Numbered from the stretch's first letter, positions 1 through 13,445 are shown. The stretch: 64,000 nt of DNA from Holothuria scabra (GCA_037179385.1 CM074188.1:25561318-25625317); one strand, 5' to 3'. Notes: generated by a model not told the origin, from the letters alone. Numbers and translations are program-made.

Positions 1-2525
1 AATTTTTAATTAATTTTTTCACAAGTTTGATTTTCGGGGGGGGGGGGCAAGTGCCCCTTTTGTCCCCCCCCCCTTCCGGACGTCCATGCGTGCAGCCACT
101 TGAGCTGAGTTTCAAAGATTGGCATGGTTTTAATGTGAGTCGGAAAACTCCTAAGAGTGCATGAATTTGAAATCTTAAAATGTTTGCCTGAGAAAAGGGA
201 AAACACACCACAGTCGCTCGGTTTTCATGAAAAATCAGCCGTCACAAAAATTAGTTACATTCCGCATGCAGCTATACTATAATATGATCTTTATTCACCG
301 TCTTTCCCGACACAATGCTCTACGGGTCGAATAGCCTGAAATTGTTTCAAACAGTTTGCCCCCCAAATAGAAAAGTATCATAGTTAGAGCACCGGTGTAA
401 CATACTATAGCCTACGAAAAATGTAACACAAAAATATATCGCGACGGATCTTTGGGAAGATCTATCACATTTTTTAAACACAATGCTCCTTGCCTAATGG
501 CTGAATAATTGATTTGTTCAACACTTTGCCTGACTAATCAAAAACGTTATTTAAGTTCAATTGAATTTATATCATGGAAAACAAAAAAAACAAAAAAAAA
601 AAAAACAAAAAAACAAAGATTTGCGACTCATTCGGGTAGCTTATAGAAAAATTTCAGTTTCAGTCAGTCCAGCTTCATACTGTAGTCTTGCAAAACCTGC
701 CCGAAATGGTAAAATATTCGGATGCGTTTGAAAAAATGGTAGGAGTGTTTTCAATTGCCAACATAAATTGATAAACAGACAGACCGTGAGAGTGTTCAGT
801 TGCAGAGCGTAATAGTTTTCCATATATCATACCCCTTCAGACAAAATTCGGGCAATATAAAAATCGGATAATTTGTTATTCAGTAACATATACTAATGAT
901 AGGGTGTGGGGATGTTTCTCATAATTCAAGTCTTCCTGAAAATTTATTTAAACCCACCTTGTTATTAAGGTGACCTTTTTTCAAAAAGTGTTAGAAGTAA
1001 GATCCTTTGTAGCCGGGAACCTGAGAAATGTCATTCCCGGCTGTCTGAGGGTCACATATTTCAAAAGTTTTTGTACAGCTCGCCCGACTCATGTAGCGCT
1101 CCTCTTGCAGCTTTTTGGCAGAATTGCATTTTTCGGGCAAAATTTCTTCTGTCACCCCAAGCTTAGGCTGAAATGCTCCCACACGCATGTGTTAATATAA
1201 TGCCCGACTTGAAATGGTTGAAGAAAAATTCTATCAAAAACTTTAACGAAATCAAAGGGTATCATAAGTATCGCATAAGTAACAGTTTCATGAAAAGTCA
1301 AAAGAATAGAAAAAATTGCAACCGTGACACATCCAGACATTTTAAGATGGAAAAAGTTGAAGTAACAACTGTCATTTTATATTCTGCTCACAAGCTTTTA
1401 TAATACTATTTCCTGCTGTTATTGAAGTTAAAGCTATATTTTTCAAAATTTTCTGTAGCCTCGAGCTAATGAGTGGTGGCTCTCCGGTAAAATAATTGTT
1501 GGAATTTAAATTTTAGTTCGGGCGTTAATTTTTCTCCCTCCCTCCAATCTGAGATGCCTTCGAACGCCTATGAGGGTGGTACTTTTTCCAAATCTTTAAA
1601 AATCCTATATCAGAATTACAGAAAGGTGTCCGAAAGCTGCTATTTTGAATAATATTTTGAACATTTCCGAAAATTTGATTGGTCGGCAAAGTCGAATCCC
1701 AATATGCTTTCCTACATAAAGGAAAAAGGAAAAAAAAAAGTTTTCATTCTAACTCCTTGCAGAAGATTTCACGGCACTTTTCACATTTCGTTACGTTAAT
1801 GACCAATCACCATCATTGAAATTTTAAGCTCGACACGGCCTTCTATGGCCAGCTAAATGCTCAATACGAAAACATGAATTATCGACCAAGAATTATGTTT
1901 GTCGAACGAAAAGGATGCAGTTTCAACCAAAGAAACTTTTGACCATAACATTATCGTCAATTAGCCATGTCATTTAAGTCCATGTTTATCTACCCCCAAA
2001 ATCAGTTTATCACCTATAAACCTAGATATCAACCGAAAGACATGGGTTATGCTTATAAACATATTTAAATAAATTAAAGAGAATGGTTTTTAATTTGACT
2101 ACAAAAGAGTTGTTGTATTCACATCTAGCGAAATGAGGTGAACAAGCATAGGTTTCCTCAATGGTAGGGTAATGAAGTACGCGTTGTGTGATTGACCAAA
2201 CGGTTTTCGCTCCCCGAGATTCCAAATTAAAGATACGAGAACGGGCTCGAACCATAGGGGTACGAGACGGACAGGAACAGGGGCGGGCAGCCCTCCCAAA
2301 TTTCCCCAAAGATCTAAATTGGTAGGGCCAGAATTTGGACCAAATCGGGTCAGGTCATACCAAGGACTTTAAATGAACATTAGGAGTAGGGAAACAAGCC
2401 AGTACTAGCCACAACGTGGTCGACGGGTCGACCTCAGTAAATGTTGGATAGACTTAACTGAGCAAGATCATCAGATGTCCAAACTTTTTGTAAGCAACAG
2501 CTAAATCTTACAATTTTCTTCTTAA
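1..2525. other. Gene-free stretch
   Basis: No exon-like or conserved coding signal seen. It opens with a G-run/C-run foldback (about 37-75), of the kind found at ends of hAT-like MITEs, and has an A-rich run near 580-620. The short open frames look like chance. Confidence 0.5.
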
Positions 2526-2825
2526 ATGCCCAGTTCTCTCACCCCAAACAGTACCAAATCTCCTAACCTTCTTACTGAAGCCGCTCCTACAATTGTCTGA
2601 AATTCTTCCTCATCCAGACACAATCCCAGTTTATTGCTTCAGGGTGAGTATAGAAAAACTCAATTTATATAATCAAAACACTCTCCGTACCATTCTTGCT
2701 GTGTAATATAAGCTTTGGCACTCTGCATTGTTTGAATTACTGCAGCTGTCAATCAAAGAGCTGAGCCAATTGAGAATTTCGGTGCCCGGGTTACCAAAAT
2801 TGTAGTTTGGGGTGAGAGGTATATC
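2526..2825 (+). mobile_element. MITE family A, copy 1 (TTAA type)
   Basis: About 290 bp with inner inverted ends CTCTCACCCCAAACAG (2536) and GTTTGGGGTGAGAG (ending 2818). The left end reads TTAAATGCCCAGTT, like the intact copy at 16542-16833; the right TTAA is lost. The body is clearly homologous to the other copies. Confidence 0.75.
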
Positions 2826-3024
2826 CGTTTTTCAAACTATTTTAGGAATTCAAGTTAAATCAAGCAGTTACTCCTAATAAATTTAAAATTCGAGGAATAA
2901 CGTTATGACAGTGTCCCTCAAGAGCTAATTAACTTAAAGGTGCAGTCTATTGCATCAAGTTGGGGTGGCGGCATATCCTCTTTAACTAACCAGCCAACTA
3001 AAGAAAATGACTGGTTACCTGTCA

Positions 3025-3966
3025 ATGAAGCCATTTGCAAACATGTTTTACACATACAAAATTAATATAATGAACCAAAAAGTTTTAATTTTCATCGGAA
3101 CTTTATTATTCTACCTCTTAAGTGTTTAGGTGTCGTTCCGTCGTTTAAATAAAGACTAAAAATAAATACGAGCATCATTACGAGAAGCGTGCTAGCTAGC
3201 ACTAAGCTGCCTTACATTTGTGTACAAAATTGTGTTCAAATATGAATCCATTTTGCAAACAATGTTTTACACATTCAAAACTGATGATGAAACAAAAAAT
3301 TTTAAATTTCATCGGAAACTTTATTATTCTACCTCTTCAAAGTTTAGGTGTCGTTCCGTCGTCTAAATAAACAATTAAAAATTAATACGAGCATCATTTC
3401 GAGAAGTATGCTAGCTAGCACTAAGCTGCAATACATTTGTGTACAAAATTGTCTTCACATATGAAACCACTTTGCAAATAATGCTTTACACATACAAAAT
3501 TGATATAATGAACACAAATTTGTAAATTTCATCGGAAATGTTATTGTGCTACTACTTTAGTCTTTAGGAGCCGCTCCGTCGTCCAAATCAACAATTTAAA
3601 ATTAATTCGGGCATCACTGCAAGGTTTGTGCTAGCTAGCACTCAGCTGTCATACATTTGTGTACAAAAGTGTCTTCAAATATGAAGCCATTTCGCTAACT
3701 GTGTTTTACACATACAAAATTGATATAATGAACCAATTTTTTTTTATTTTCATCGGGAACTTTTTTATTCTACCTCTCAAGACTTTAGCTTACATTCCGT
3801 TGTCTTAATGAGCAATTAAAAATTAATAAGTGCATAATTATAAGGTCCGTGGCAGCAAGTACTAATATAATATGCCATACATTTGTAGGCAAAAATTGCT
3901 TCAAATATGAAACCATTTTTCCCAAAGCTTTACACATACAAAGTCTTCCTCTTAAGTCTTTAGCTG
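3025..3966 (+). repeat. 219-bp satellite array, about four units
   Basis: The landmark GCTAGCTAGC recurs at 3191, 3410 and 3630, with a decayed form near 3851, giving a period of 219-221 bp. Each unit also repeats a TTTTACACATACAAAATTGA segment and a GTGTCGTTCCGTCGT segment. In units 1 and 3 the landmark sits in a perfect 14-bp palindrome GTGCTAGCTAGCAC (3189, 3628). The same satellite lies in opposite orientation at 13.8-16.9 kb. Confidence 0.88.
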
Positions 3967-4445
3967 CAGTGGTGTAGTGGCGAAGGAAGAAATATGAAAG
4001 TGTGTGCGTGTGTGTGTGGGTGGGGGGGGGGGGGGGCGGAACAGTTTTAGACCATGCACCTCACCCTACCCCAATTACCAAAAGTACATTTTTATGCTAA
4101 AATTTTTCGCCTTTTCTATCAGCAAGAACATTTTTTTTTAAATTAAAACAATTCCATTTTCTCTTAAGTTTGAACACTACTGCATTATGTACGTGAATTG
4201 CGGAGCGCGTGGAAAATTTAGGTCATTTTACACATTTGTAAATATGGAGCTTGTATTGCAGAAAATAGTTTAGATCCAGGGTTTTCTGCAAGGAAATTTG
4301 AATATCTGAAGGACTGTCGAAGAATCTGCGTTTCATATTTGCGTATCTCTGAGATAACATGCCGACTGAAGATCGTTGTTGTTGCATAATGTAATCAAAG
4401 GATTGCGGATTGAGGCTTCTCGGCGACATTCAAGAAGCTCCCGAA
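3967..4445 (+). mobile_element. Fragment related to the hAT element at 13918-15849
   Basis: The satellite breaks off at CAGTGGTGTAGTGGCG, followed by a GT/G-run. The segment 4250-4440 is homologous in reverse to about 15460-15620 inside the hAT element. I could not find the far end or a TSD. Confidence 0.55.
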
Positions 4446-5289
4446 ACTGTGCTGCCTTTTGAGACAAATAGAAAAGCCTATACTGAAAAAATTTAGAGGA
4501 TCGGCAATGCAGCGGCTCTGAAAGTTTACCGCTGACTGCTTTATAAGCAACCTGCATAAAGGATTGTAATTTAGGGCGCGTTAAGCGCGCAAAAAATTTT
4601 TGCCTTTCTATTACTAATTATTACAAATATAAAGCTTTTATAAGGAAGAATTTGGAATGTTTGAAGGAAAAGTTGGGAAAACCGCCCTATATTTTACTGG
4701 TTTCTCAAATGGCAAATTTCCGATATTTTCACTTTTTCGAGCCAGGGGGAAATTGCACCCTGCCTCCTGTGGCTACCTCACTGCTCTGCAACATGGAACA
4801 TAGATATCATTTTGACACTTCCATAACCAGAGAATCCATCTGCAAAGGCCACTCAACTGACAGGGTTGAGAGGTATCTGATTATGGGTGTGTTTGAGAGC
4901 ATTTGAGTACTGTAAGCCAATGGTTCCCTGCCTGAAATATGAAGTCTTGCTCGAAAGACTATCTTCTGTTGGCTTAGAGCGTACAGAAAATTTTGAAAAA
5001 TCGCGACCCCTCAGACAGGTGGGAATAGCATGTTTCGGGCTTGTAAGAAGTAGCTAAGTTTTCCGAAGTTTTTTTTCTTTCAAGTGTGAACTCCACTGTA
5101 TCAGGGACGTACTGCGGCGGGCAAAGCCCGCCGGATTTTTTCCCTTTTTAAACAAAAATATGTAGCTATATTGCAGAAAGCTTGGAATATTCATAACTTC
5201 TCGTCTGTCAAAAAGCTTTTTTCCATTGTTGCTATAGATATAATCCCTAAGGAGTAGGCTTAAGCACCTAGGTGCCTATTTTCCTCGCC
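4446..5289. other. Gene-free stretch
   Basis: No coding feature supported. The last ~95 bases (5188-5285) are homologous to 10229-10335, the segment that interrupts the third copy of the 1.83-kb repeat. Confidence 0.5.
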
Positions 5290-7111
5290 TAACACAATGG
5301 AGTTATAAAGTTGACAAATGGCACTGGCATTCGTCAAGCTGCCTTGGATATTACAGAGTCTGTATTTCAGCTCATTTTCTACTAGGTACATTTGAAAAAT
5401 GACCGATTCTGCTGAATGATTTACACAGTCATAAGCAACGTTCAAAATCATTTTTAAGGAACTTTATTTGTCAAACAATATTTTTCGGAATAGCAAAATT
5501 TTGATTAGTCGTTTTCTAGATAGGTTAAGTTAGATGGATAAAAAAGATGAAATATATATAACTTACACCCACAATTTAAAACGGCGCCTCGGCAAATCCT
5601 GCAACATTTTAATTTTGCTAGAAAAAAATAAAAGGTACCAGCTAAAACGCCTCTCTCGACAAAATTTCGACAGCCCAGAACTTTCACTTGTACGTCTTAC
5701 AGTGAGTTTTACACTAAGGGGACAAGTTTACTGATTAACAACACCCCAGTAAGTCGATTGTAGCAATGAGAGGAGGAACAAGTCCCTTTTTAACTCTTTA
5801 AAATACTATTTTTAAATTCTGCTCACCTAAATATTAGTGTTCAAGTGTACCCATTGGTTAAGGATGATGGAAGTTATTTATTCTCTCACCGGCCCACCAA
5901 TTAACATCAGCCCCCCCCCCCCACGACAACAACAAAAAATAAAAAAAAAAGAAAAAAAGAAATAAACCGTGAGTTAGGGATTTGTTGTAATATTTAGGTT
6001 TCCAATAATTTGTTTACTGATATTAACTACTTTTTAGTGGTGTTAAAATGCTAAAATTGTTCATGATAAGAAAATAAGCAGTTATTTCTTCAAAAAAAGT
6101 CTTTGCTCTGTCCTGTGATTTAATATAGAACCGTCGATTCTTCCAACGGGTTTTCTTTTGCTTTCATTTCTTCTTTCTTCTACATTTAATCGACTACTTG
6201 GCATTCCAACTTTCTTTCGCTTCTTGTTTTCTAAACGAAACTTTCTTTTCTTGAACATGAACTACTTCAAACTTCTAAATCGTGTAAATATTGACGGTAT
6301 TGCACATAATCTACATGATAAGGTCGGTCATCTTTACCCCCCCCCCCCTTTTGAACAAAGTATTACGACTAACAAATGGCAATACTTTTTCAAATGATTT
6401 CCTATTTTAAGATAAATACTATACCATTTATAATTATGTAACTATCATGTGATTGGAAAGGCCTCAATTTGATCAGAAGCCCCGGCGACGAAGGTAGCCG
6501 GGGTTTCTGATCATATTGAGGCCAAATTTGTATATCTTTCAAAATGGACTCTCGGTTTTGGTATAGGGACATGGTTATGGTTAATCGAATCGGCATAAAT
6601 TGATAACATGTCAGCAGTTTTTCGCCGGGGCTGAGACGTTTTGAAACTTCGACAAGTGTTTTAGAGGACACTTAACTTAAACAAATTGACGTGTAACTCA
6701 GTGATGGTTTAACTGCGAGTTGTGTATACCTTAAGTGTTTGGAAAAGTCTTTCGAAAGATGTCGAAGCAATTTCCGGTTAAACGTAAAATAGCTATCAGT
6801 CCCTCATTAGTTGAAGTACTTGAATTTGGTCCTGGCAAATGACTTTTGAAATTTATGGCAGTAATAAAGGCAAAAGAAATAATGAAAAAGCAAGAATTGT
6901 TACAACACGTATAAAATTAAAGTCACGCTCCTTCCCCGTCTTCTAGTTTCTTGTGAAAGTTCTTAAACCAGGACACCTCACCCCTCTGGTGAAAAATCAC
7001 ATTGTGGGCCCGGTTTATATTTCATAGCTATTGAAATTTCGAGCTCAGTAAAAAACGTGGACTGATAGGAACATGTTTTCTATCCTTGTCGATGCTCAAA
7101 GGGGGGCAATC
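5290..7111 (+). repeat. 1.83-kb tandem repeat, copy 1
   Basis: Begins at TAACACAATGGAGTTATAAA and shows the same order of landmarks as copies 2 and 3: TTAGGTTAAGTTAGATGGA, a poly-C tract, TTGAACATGAACTACTTC, a 64-bp hairpin, and CGCCGGGGCTGAGACG. The first ~1 kb is clearly diverged from copy 2; from about 6300 on it is almost identical to copy 2. The small conserved frames show no recognised product. Confidence 0.93.
6460..6523. repeat. 64-bp hairpin in tandem copy 1
   Basis: Arms of 30 nt around a GAAG loop: left arm starts GGCCTCAATTTGATCAGAAG, right arm ends ATCATATTGAGGCC. Three mismatches between arms. Confidence 0.9.
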
Positions 7112-8941
7112 GTAACACAGTGGAGTTATAAAGTCGACAAATGGTACTGACATTCGTCAAATTGCCCTGGATATTGCAGAGTGTACATTTCAGCTTATTT
7201 TCTACTAAGTTCATTTGAAAAATGATCGATTCTGCTGAATGGGTTACACATAGTCGTAAACATTGTTCAAAATCATTTTTAAGGAACTTCATTTGTCAAA
7301 CAATATTTTGGGGAGTATTAATATTTCGATAAGTCGTCTGCTACCCAGAGGTTAGGTTAAGTTAGATGGATTTTCGACAGAAAAGATGAAATATATATAA
7401 CGTACACCCACAATTTAAAACGGCGATTCGGCAAATACTGCAAAATTTTAATTTTGCTAGAAAAAAATAAAAAGTACCCGCCGGCTAAAACGCCTCTCTC
7501 GACAAAATTTCGACAGCCCAGCACTTCCACTTGCAGCCCACGTCTTACAGTGAGTTTTACACTTAGGGTTTAAGTTAACTGATTTCCAACCCCGCAGTAA
7601 GTCGTTTGTAGCAATTTTAGGAGGGATAAGTCCAATTTTTGAACTCTTTAAGATACTCTTTTTACCTGCTGCTCACCTAAATATTAGTGTTCAAGTGTAA
7701 CCATTGGTTAAGGATGATGGAAGTTATTTATTCTCTCACCGGCGCACACTAGATTAACATCATCCCCCCCCCCCCCGACCAAAAAATAAAGTAAAAGGAA
7801 TAAACCGTGAGTTCGTGATTCGTTGCAATATTTAGGTTTCCAATAATTTGTTTACTGATATTAACTAATTTTACGTAGTGTTAAAATGCTGAAACTGTTC
7901 ATGATAAGACATTAAACAGTTATTTCTTCAAAATGTGTTTTTGCGGTGTCCAGTGATTTAATACAGAACCGTCGATTTTTCCAACGGGTTTTCTTTTGCT
8001 TTCATTTCTTCTACATTTAATCGACTACTTGGCATTCCAACTTTCTTTCGCTTCTTGTTTTCTACACGGAACTTTCTTTTCTTGAACATGAACTACTTCA
8101 AACTTCTAAATCATGTAAATATTGACGCTATTGCACATAATCTACATGATAAGGTCGGTCATCTTTACCCCCCCCCCCTTTTGAACAAAGTATTACGACT
8201 AACAAATGGCAATACTTTTTCAAATGATTTCCTATTTTAAGATAAATACTATACCATTTATAATTATGTAACTATAATGTGATTGGAAAGGCCTCAATTT
8301 GATCAGAAGCCCCGGCGACGAAGGTAGCCGGGGTTTCTGATCATATTGAGGCCAAATTTGTATATCTTTCAAAATGGACTCTCGGTTTTGGTATAGGGAC
8401 ATGGTTATGGTTAATCGAATCGGCATAAATTGATAACATGTCAGCAGTTTTTCGCCGGGGCTGAGACGTTTTGAAACTTCGACAAGTGTTTTAGAGGACA
8501 CTTAACTTAAACAAATTGACGTGTAACTCAGTGATGGTTTAACTGCGAGTTGTGTATACCTTAAGTGTTTGGAAAAGTCTTTCGAAAGATGTCGAAGCAA
8601 TTTCCGGTTAACCGTAAAACAGCTATCAGTCCCTCATTAGTTGAAGTACTTGAATTTGGTCCTGGCAAATGACTTTTGAAATTTATGGCAGTAATAAAGG
8701 CAAAAGAAGTAATGAAAAAGCAAGAATTGTTACAACACGTATAAAATTAAAGTCACGCTCCTTCCCCGTCTTCTAGTTTCTTGTGAAAGTTCTTAAACCA
8801 GGACACCTCACCCCTCTGGTGAAAAATCACATTGTGGGCCCGGTTTATATTTCATAGCTATTGAAATTTCGAGCTTAGTAAAAAACGTGGACTGATAGGA
8901 ACATGTTTTCTATCCTTGTCGATGCTCAAAGGGGGGCAATC
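7112..8941 (+). repeat. 1.83-kb tandem repeat, copy 2
   Basis: Nearly identical to copy 3 over most of its length and to copy 1 in its second half (offset 1830). Differences are mostly point changes, small indels and poly-C length. Confidence 0.95.
8290..8353. repeat. 64-bp hairpin in tandem copy 2
   Basis: Identical in structure and sequence to the hairpin in copy 1. Confidence 0.9.
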
Positions 8942-10808
8942 GTAACACAGTGGAGTTATAAAGTCGACAAATGGTACTGACATTCGTCAAATTGCCCTGG
9001 ATATTGCAGAGTCTACATTTCAGCTTATTTTCTACTAAGTTCATTTGAAAAATGATCGATTCTGCTGAATGGGTTACACATAGTCGTAAACATTGTTCAA
9101 AATCATTTTTAAGGAACTTCATTTGTCAAACAATATTTTGGGGAGTATTAATATTTCGATAAGTCGTCTGCTACCCAGAGGTTAGGTTAAGTTAGATGGA
9201 TTTTCGACAGAAAAGATGAAATATATATAACGTACACCCACAATTTAAAACGGCGATTCGGCAAATACTGCAAAATTTTAATTTTGCTAGAAAAAAATAA
9301 AAAGTACCCGCCGGCTAAAACGCCTCTCTCGACAAAATTTCGACAGCCCAGCACTTCCACTTGCAGCCTACGTCTTACAGTGAGTTTTACACTTAGGGTT
9401 TAAGTTAACTGATTTCCAACCCCGCAGTAGGTCGTTTGTAGCAATTTTAGGAGGGATAAGTCCAATTTTTGAACTCTTTAAGATACTCTTTTTACCTGCT
9501 GCTCACCTAAATATTAGTGTTCAAGTGTAACCATTGGTTAAGGATGATGGAAGTTATTTATTCTCTCACCGGCGCACACTAGATTAACATCACCCCCCCC
9601 CCCGACCAAAAAATAAAGTAAAAGGAATAAACCGCCGTGAGTTAGTGATTCGTTGCAATATTTAGGTTTCCAATAATTTGTTTACTGATATTAACTAATT
9701 TTACGTAGTGTTAAAATGCTGAAACTGTTCATGATAAGACATTAAACAGTTATTTCTTCAAAATGTGTTTTTGCTGTGTCCAGTGATTTAATATAGAACC
9801 GTCGATTTTTCCAACGGGTTTTCTTTTGCTTTCATTTCTTCTACATTTAATCGACTACTTGGCATTCCAACTTTCTTTCGCTTCTTGTTTTCTACACGGA
9901 ACTTTCTTTTCTTGAACATGAACTACTTCAAACTTCTAAATCATGTAAATATTGACGCTATTGCACATAATCTACATGATAAGGTCGGTCATCTTTACCC
10001 CCCCCCCTTTTTGCACAAAATATTACGACTAACAAATGGCAATACTTTTTCAAATGATTTCCTATTTTAAGATAAATACTATACCATTTATAATGTAACT
10101 ATCATGTGATTGGAAAGGCCGCAATATGATCAGAAGCCCCGGCTACGAAGGTAGCCGGGACTTCTGATCATATTGAGGCCAAATTTGTATATCTTTCAAA
10201 ATCGACTCTCGGTTTTGGTGGAAAGCGATCTGGAATGAATATTCATAACTTCTCGTCTGCCAAAAAGCTTTTTCCTATTGAAGTTTCTATAGATTTAATC
10301 TCTTAGGGGTAGGCTTAAGCACCTATGTGCCTATTGTTCCCGTTGCATGGTTATCTGATTTCTAACAGAGACAGTGGCTCTTTTAAACTTGACCAAGTCT
10401 TCTCCCGTGTATTCGTTGCCGTATCAATGTATACGCCAGCATCCTACCAAAATATCATCAAGATGGAACATTAGGAACTAAATAGGTGGGGGATTTTTCT
10501 CAGTTTAATAGGAAAGTTGACTGGCTGAAGTGTCTCTGATGTTAAAATTTAGGTCAATTGCAGCAATTTTGAGAAATACATAGATCCATTGAACGTTGAC
10601 GAGCATATATCAGTCTTTGAATGTAAGCAAAATAGGCTTGGATAAGGGCAGGAAAGCTCAGTTGTGCTCCACTAGCAAAACTTCTCTATAGGTACATGAT
10701 CATGGTAAATCGAATCGGCATGAAAGGATAACATGTCAGCAATTTTTCGCCGGGGCTGAGACGTTTTGAAACTTCGACAAGTGTTTAGAGGACATTTAAC
10801 TTAAACAA
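8942..10808 (+). repeat. 1.83-kb tandem repeat, copy 3 (interrupted)
   Basis: Matches copy 2 to about 10219, right after the hairpin. About 470 bp of other sequence (10220-10690) follows, and the repeat resumes at 10690-10808 with CGAATCGGCAT and CGCCGGGGCTGAGACG. Either copy 3 carries an insertion, or copies 1 and 2 inherited a deletion. Part of the extra segment resembles the sequence just before copy 1. Confidence 0.88.
10117..10180. repeat. 64-bp hairpin in tandem copy 3
   Basis: Same 30-nt arms and GAAG loop. The left arm is changed to GGCCGCAATATGATCAGAAG and GGCTAC, which restores some pairs mismatched in copies 1 and 2 and breaks one other; the right arm has an additional change (GGGACTTC). 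Confidence 0.88.
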
Positions 10809-12059
10809 ACCGTCGAAATACATATTATTAGAATTGTTTGTGGCAAACTAGCCTATATATCGATGGAGGAGGCAGAACCAGCGTGCCACTGTGTCAAATA
10901 GTCACATTCATTTATTTGAACGTCCATCGTCGTAAACCACGGAGCTACAATTGGTAAAACCTTCACAACTTATCTCGACTGCTTAAAGAGAATCGCTACT
11001 GCGTCTCATCACGCATTTCGTTTGCTTCTGCTGTTATAGGCCGACACATATACAGCAGGTGAATATAATGGTTGTCGACTACTCTTTTGCCGAACTCTTA
11101 GGGGCGGAATTATCCCGGCGAACCTCCCACTTTCTCGTTACTGCACCTTCCCCCTCCCCCCTTGTTCACTCCCCAGTTAGCTTGACCACTATGCAATGAA
11201 CGGTCGGGTGACATTTTTGGGTGAGGTGGGGATCGGATAGTCTTCAACTTTTAGGCCTCCTGAGTCGTTCGGGGTAAGTCGGTAGTATTGAGCACGGGGC
11301 GATCCTGCATGGGGAGATATATCCCCCCATGAAAATAGATGGGGGGGGGGGGATACTGTACACTATATCCCCCATAAAAACCAGCCTTCAGATTCGGAAA
11401 CAATATGAAAAGTTAAGTATGCTATTATGAAAACTTCTTTAATAAAACGGAAAACTAAAAGATTACAAAAATCCACGCTTTAAAATGTAACATAAAACCA
11501 TTTCTTTAAAAATAGAAGGGACCGTTTGAATGTGGCTTGACAGTTCCATGCACCCTCCCACGGAATAACTAAAACATGAACATATTACTCATATGTACCA
11601 GTATTCTCAATCACCTATCTCCTTAGAAAGTGATCATCCATATGTCTCTTTCTCTGCTTGGAATAGAAGGTAAATACGGTATCCATTCCTATACATACAT
11701 ATTCTGATAGGGGGACTTTTACATGCAGTGAAAGAATATATAATATTTAAATGCCATCAAAATTGCAAAAGACTTTTTTTCTGAAAAATTAAATTCTGTT
11801 ACAACTTGGGTTTCTGCTTCTCCAGATGAGTTTCATTATACCGCAGTTTAAGCTCCACGCGGTTCTTACAGTGATTTTTACTTTGAAAATCATTGTTATC
11901 TCATCGCTCCGTGAGGAGGATGAGATATTGCAGTCACTTTGCCTATGGGGCTATATATGGCAATGCCAGCTTAAATCGCAATGGTTACCATGGTAACGGT
12001 AAATTTTCCCAGTTTACTAGTCTCAAGGTCTAACCCATGGTGAGGTACCCTGGGGTGAC
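10809..12059. other. Gene-free stretch
   Basis: No gene-like signal. Near 11300-11385 there is a G/C-run foldback (GGGGGATAT and ATATCCCCC blocks around a long G run), probably a MITE remnant. The rest is unremarkable AT-rich sequence. Confidence 0.5.
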
Positions 12060-12094
12060 TGAAGGTCCAGGGCTGAGAGAGGGGTCAAAACCTG

Positions 12095-12125
<31 letters not shown>

Positions 12126-13298
12126 CGGTGGGTGAGTGCGTGTCGGTGCGAGTGCGCGCGTGTGTGTGTGTCCAATTTTGTTTTCCTAATATCTTGTCAA
12201 CGGCTAGGCCGATTTCCTCCAAACTTGGTATGATGGTACCTTAGGGGGCGCTCCACCATTGCCAAAAGTTGCTCTTTGGCCAAAAAGTGAACCCTCTGGC
12301 CGTAGTCCCTAAAAATTGTGTTTGGATGAATTTTTCAATGTGTTAAAAGAAAGTAGTGGATGGTTTGTTACATGTTTTTGGTAGTGGTTGAGTTGGAGAT
12401 TATTCTGTGAGAAAATGGTTGAAATTGGTTACACCTGGGCTGACTGAGAGGCTTTTGAATGTCAGCGGACCTTTCTCATATTCGGGGGGCGAATCACTAC
12501 TTTTTTATTCATACGCCTGTAGCTCAAAAAGTCAATGGTCATGGTATGGGAATTCTTATGTGCCATTAATAAGCAACTCGTAGGCTTCGCATTGATGGTA
12601 CCCTCACTGGCTTTGAAAACTTTGACAAGGAATTAGAGGCAGAATAACGAAGCCTATTTAGTGTGTAGGTCAATGGCAACAATTAATGGTGGTGCGCCAC
12701 CTTAGGTAGAACATTTGCATTTTAATACACAACCGGAAGAGGAGGTCAAAGGTTACTGGTCAAGGTCAAATTTAGTGAAATCATCTTTTCTGCTATATTT
12801 CCAAAACAAAACGTCCTCCTGACACGAAACTTTACACATATGATGATTGCATCTAGACCTACCAAAATATGTGGTTGCCATAGCAACAGAGGTCAAAGGT
12901 CAAGTGGTAGTGTGGAACAAAAAATTTTCAAGTTATAATTTGTTCGTTAAACAATTTTTTTGTCTTTTAAACTCCTCCAAGTGGGCTGGACCGATTCTTT
13001 TCAAAATTGGTAGGTGGATACCCCAGAGTAGGAACTTATGTCCCGCAGACCCTAGGAAGTTAAGGTCAAAGTTCAGAGGGCAAAGGTCACATTTTGCAAA
13101 AAACCACTTTTTTACTATTTTGTACTAAAATTTCAAAAGAACAGGAAACTTCACAAGTATAAAAGGGTAGACTATAGTTCTACCAAAATATGTAGTTTCC
13201 ATTGCAACCAAGGTCAACGGTCACGTGACAGGGGGTCAGATACTTTTTTTTGTATTTACTCTAACTCTCATAGGAAGCATCCCACAAATCTGAAAGTT
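12060..13298 (+). repeat. GT microsatellite followed by AGGTCA-rich decayed repeat
   Basis: A (GT)n/(GC)-rich tract at about 12098-12172 leads into sequence with AGGTCAAAGGT-type direct repeats (about 12747, 12890, 13063) resembling the array at 23.6-24.6 kb. No coding exon recognised. Confidence 0.6.
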
Positions 13299-13302
13299 TT
13301 AA

Positions 13303-13445
13303 AGGCAGTCATTCGTCACCCTAAACTACAGTTTCAGTATACATATATCAAAACTCTCAATTGGTACAGCTCTTTGATTGGCATCACATTCAAACAATGC
13401 AACATAGCTAAAATACACAGCATGGGCACTGAGAGTGTCTTGATT
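13303..13445 (-). mobile_element. MITE family A, truncated copy
   Basis: TTAA (13299-13302) followed by AGGCAGTCATTCGTCACCCT, matching the right end of the 16542-16833 copy in inverse. The body homology (AACAATGCA..., CTCTTTGATTG) stops near 13445. Confidence 0.72.

Noticed and set aside
6402..6671. 89-codon - strand frame conserved at 8232-8501
   Set aside because: It runs through the 64-bp hairpin and is conserved only because the DNA was recently duplicated; no codon-like pattern of differences.
7080..7292. 70-codon - strand frame also present near 8910 and 5260
   Set aside because: The same recent tandem duplication explains the conservation; the diverged copy near 5260 differs at replacement sites freely.
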